This document shows, in pieces, positions 5,228-5,249 of a stretch of 5,249 nt of DNA. The stretch's first letter is position 1. Each line of letters starts with the position of its first letter. The position numbers and the translations under genes were made by a program. The stretch covers positions 1-5,249 of the forward strand of contig CALBTQ010000639.1 of NCBI GenBank assembly GCA_937967875.1, in the 5' to 3' direction. This DNA is from an uncultured Pseudomonadota bacterium. GTDB lineage: Bacteria > Lernaellota > Lernaellaia > Lernaellales > Lernaellaceae. A model generated the notes under the pieces. That model searched no databases. It saw nothing but the letters and a program-made list of their open reading frames with translations, and was not told the origin of the DNA.

Positions 5228-5249
5228 GCCAACGAGACCACCACCGACT
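5228..5249 (+). other. Possible continuation of the M1-like reading frame beyond the TAA
   Basis: The seven in-frame codons after the TAA encode ANETTTD, and every one ends in G or C, like the gene itself. The other two frames give R/P/H-rich peptides unlike it. If the TAA were TAC/TAT the frame would continue SATIYYANETTTD. Twenty-two bases cannot settle this. Confidence 0.35.

Overview
This 5.25 kb window is gene-dense bacterial DNA of fairly high GC, with G/C-rich third codon positions, Shine-Dalgarno sites and overlapping genes. No rRNA, tRNA, CRISPR array or mobile element was seen. The organism cannot be named from the sequence. The start of a probable B12-binding radical SAM protein and the ECF sigma/anti-sigma module would suit a deltaproteobacterial-type lineage or an allied candidate phylum, but this is a weak inference.

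Left part (1-786, minus strand): a class I SAM-dependent O-methyltransferase of the catechol/caffeoyl-CoA type is followed 64 bp later by the first 29 codons of a protein that looks like a B12-binding radical SAM enzyme and runs off the window edge. The two are probably co-transcribed.

Middle part (920-2209, plus strand): a compact three-gene operon encodes an ECF sigma factor, a membrane anti-sigma factor with a zinc-binding anti-sigma (ZAS) motif and two transmembrane helices, and a YbjQ/UPF0145 protein. The genes overlap by 11 and 4 bp, so translation is probably coupled. It reads as an envelope or redox stress switch with an unusual third member. The 133 bp divergent gap between the methyltransferase and the sigma gene holds a weak sigma70-like promoter and a perfect 7-bp inverted repeat.

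The YbjQ gene abuts, with no gap, the end of a convergent minus-strand gene (2210-3211) for a BioB/HydE-like radical SAM enzyme with a CX3CX2C cluster motif. I cannot assign its substrate.

Right part (3415-5227, plus strand): a zinc-ribbon protein with two membrane helices and a probable PH-like C-terminal domain is followed, from its own convincing promoter, by a secreted protein resembling the N-terminal part of an M1-family (gluzincin) aminopeptidase. That reading frame hits a TAA just where the exopeptidase/GXMEN region is expected, before any HEXXH zinc site. The seven codons after the TAA still look coding in the same frame, so this may be a nonsense-interrupted gene. This is the most notable anomaly in the window.
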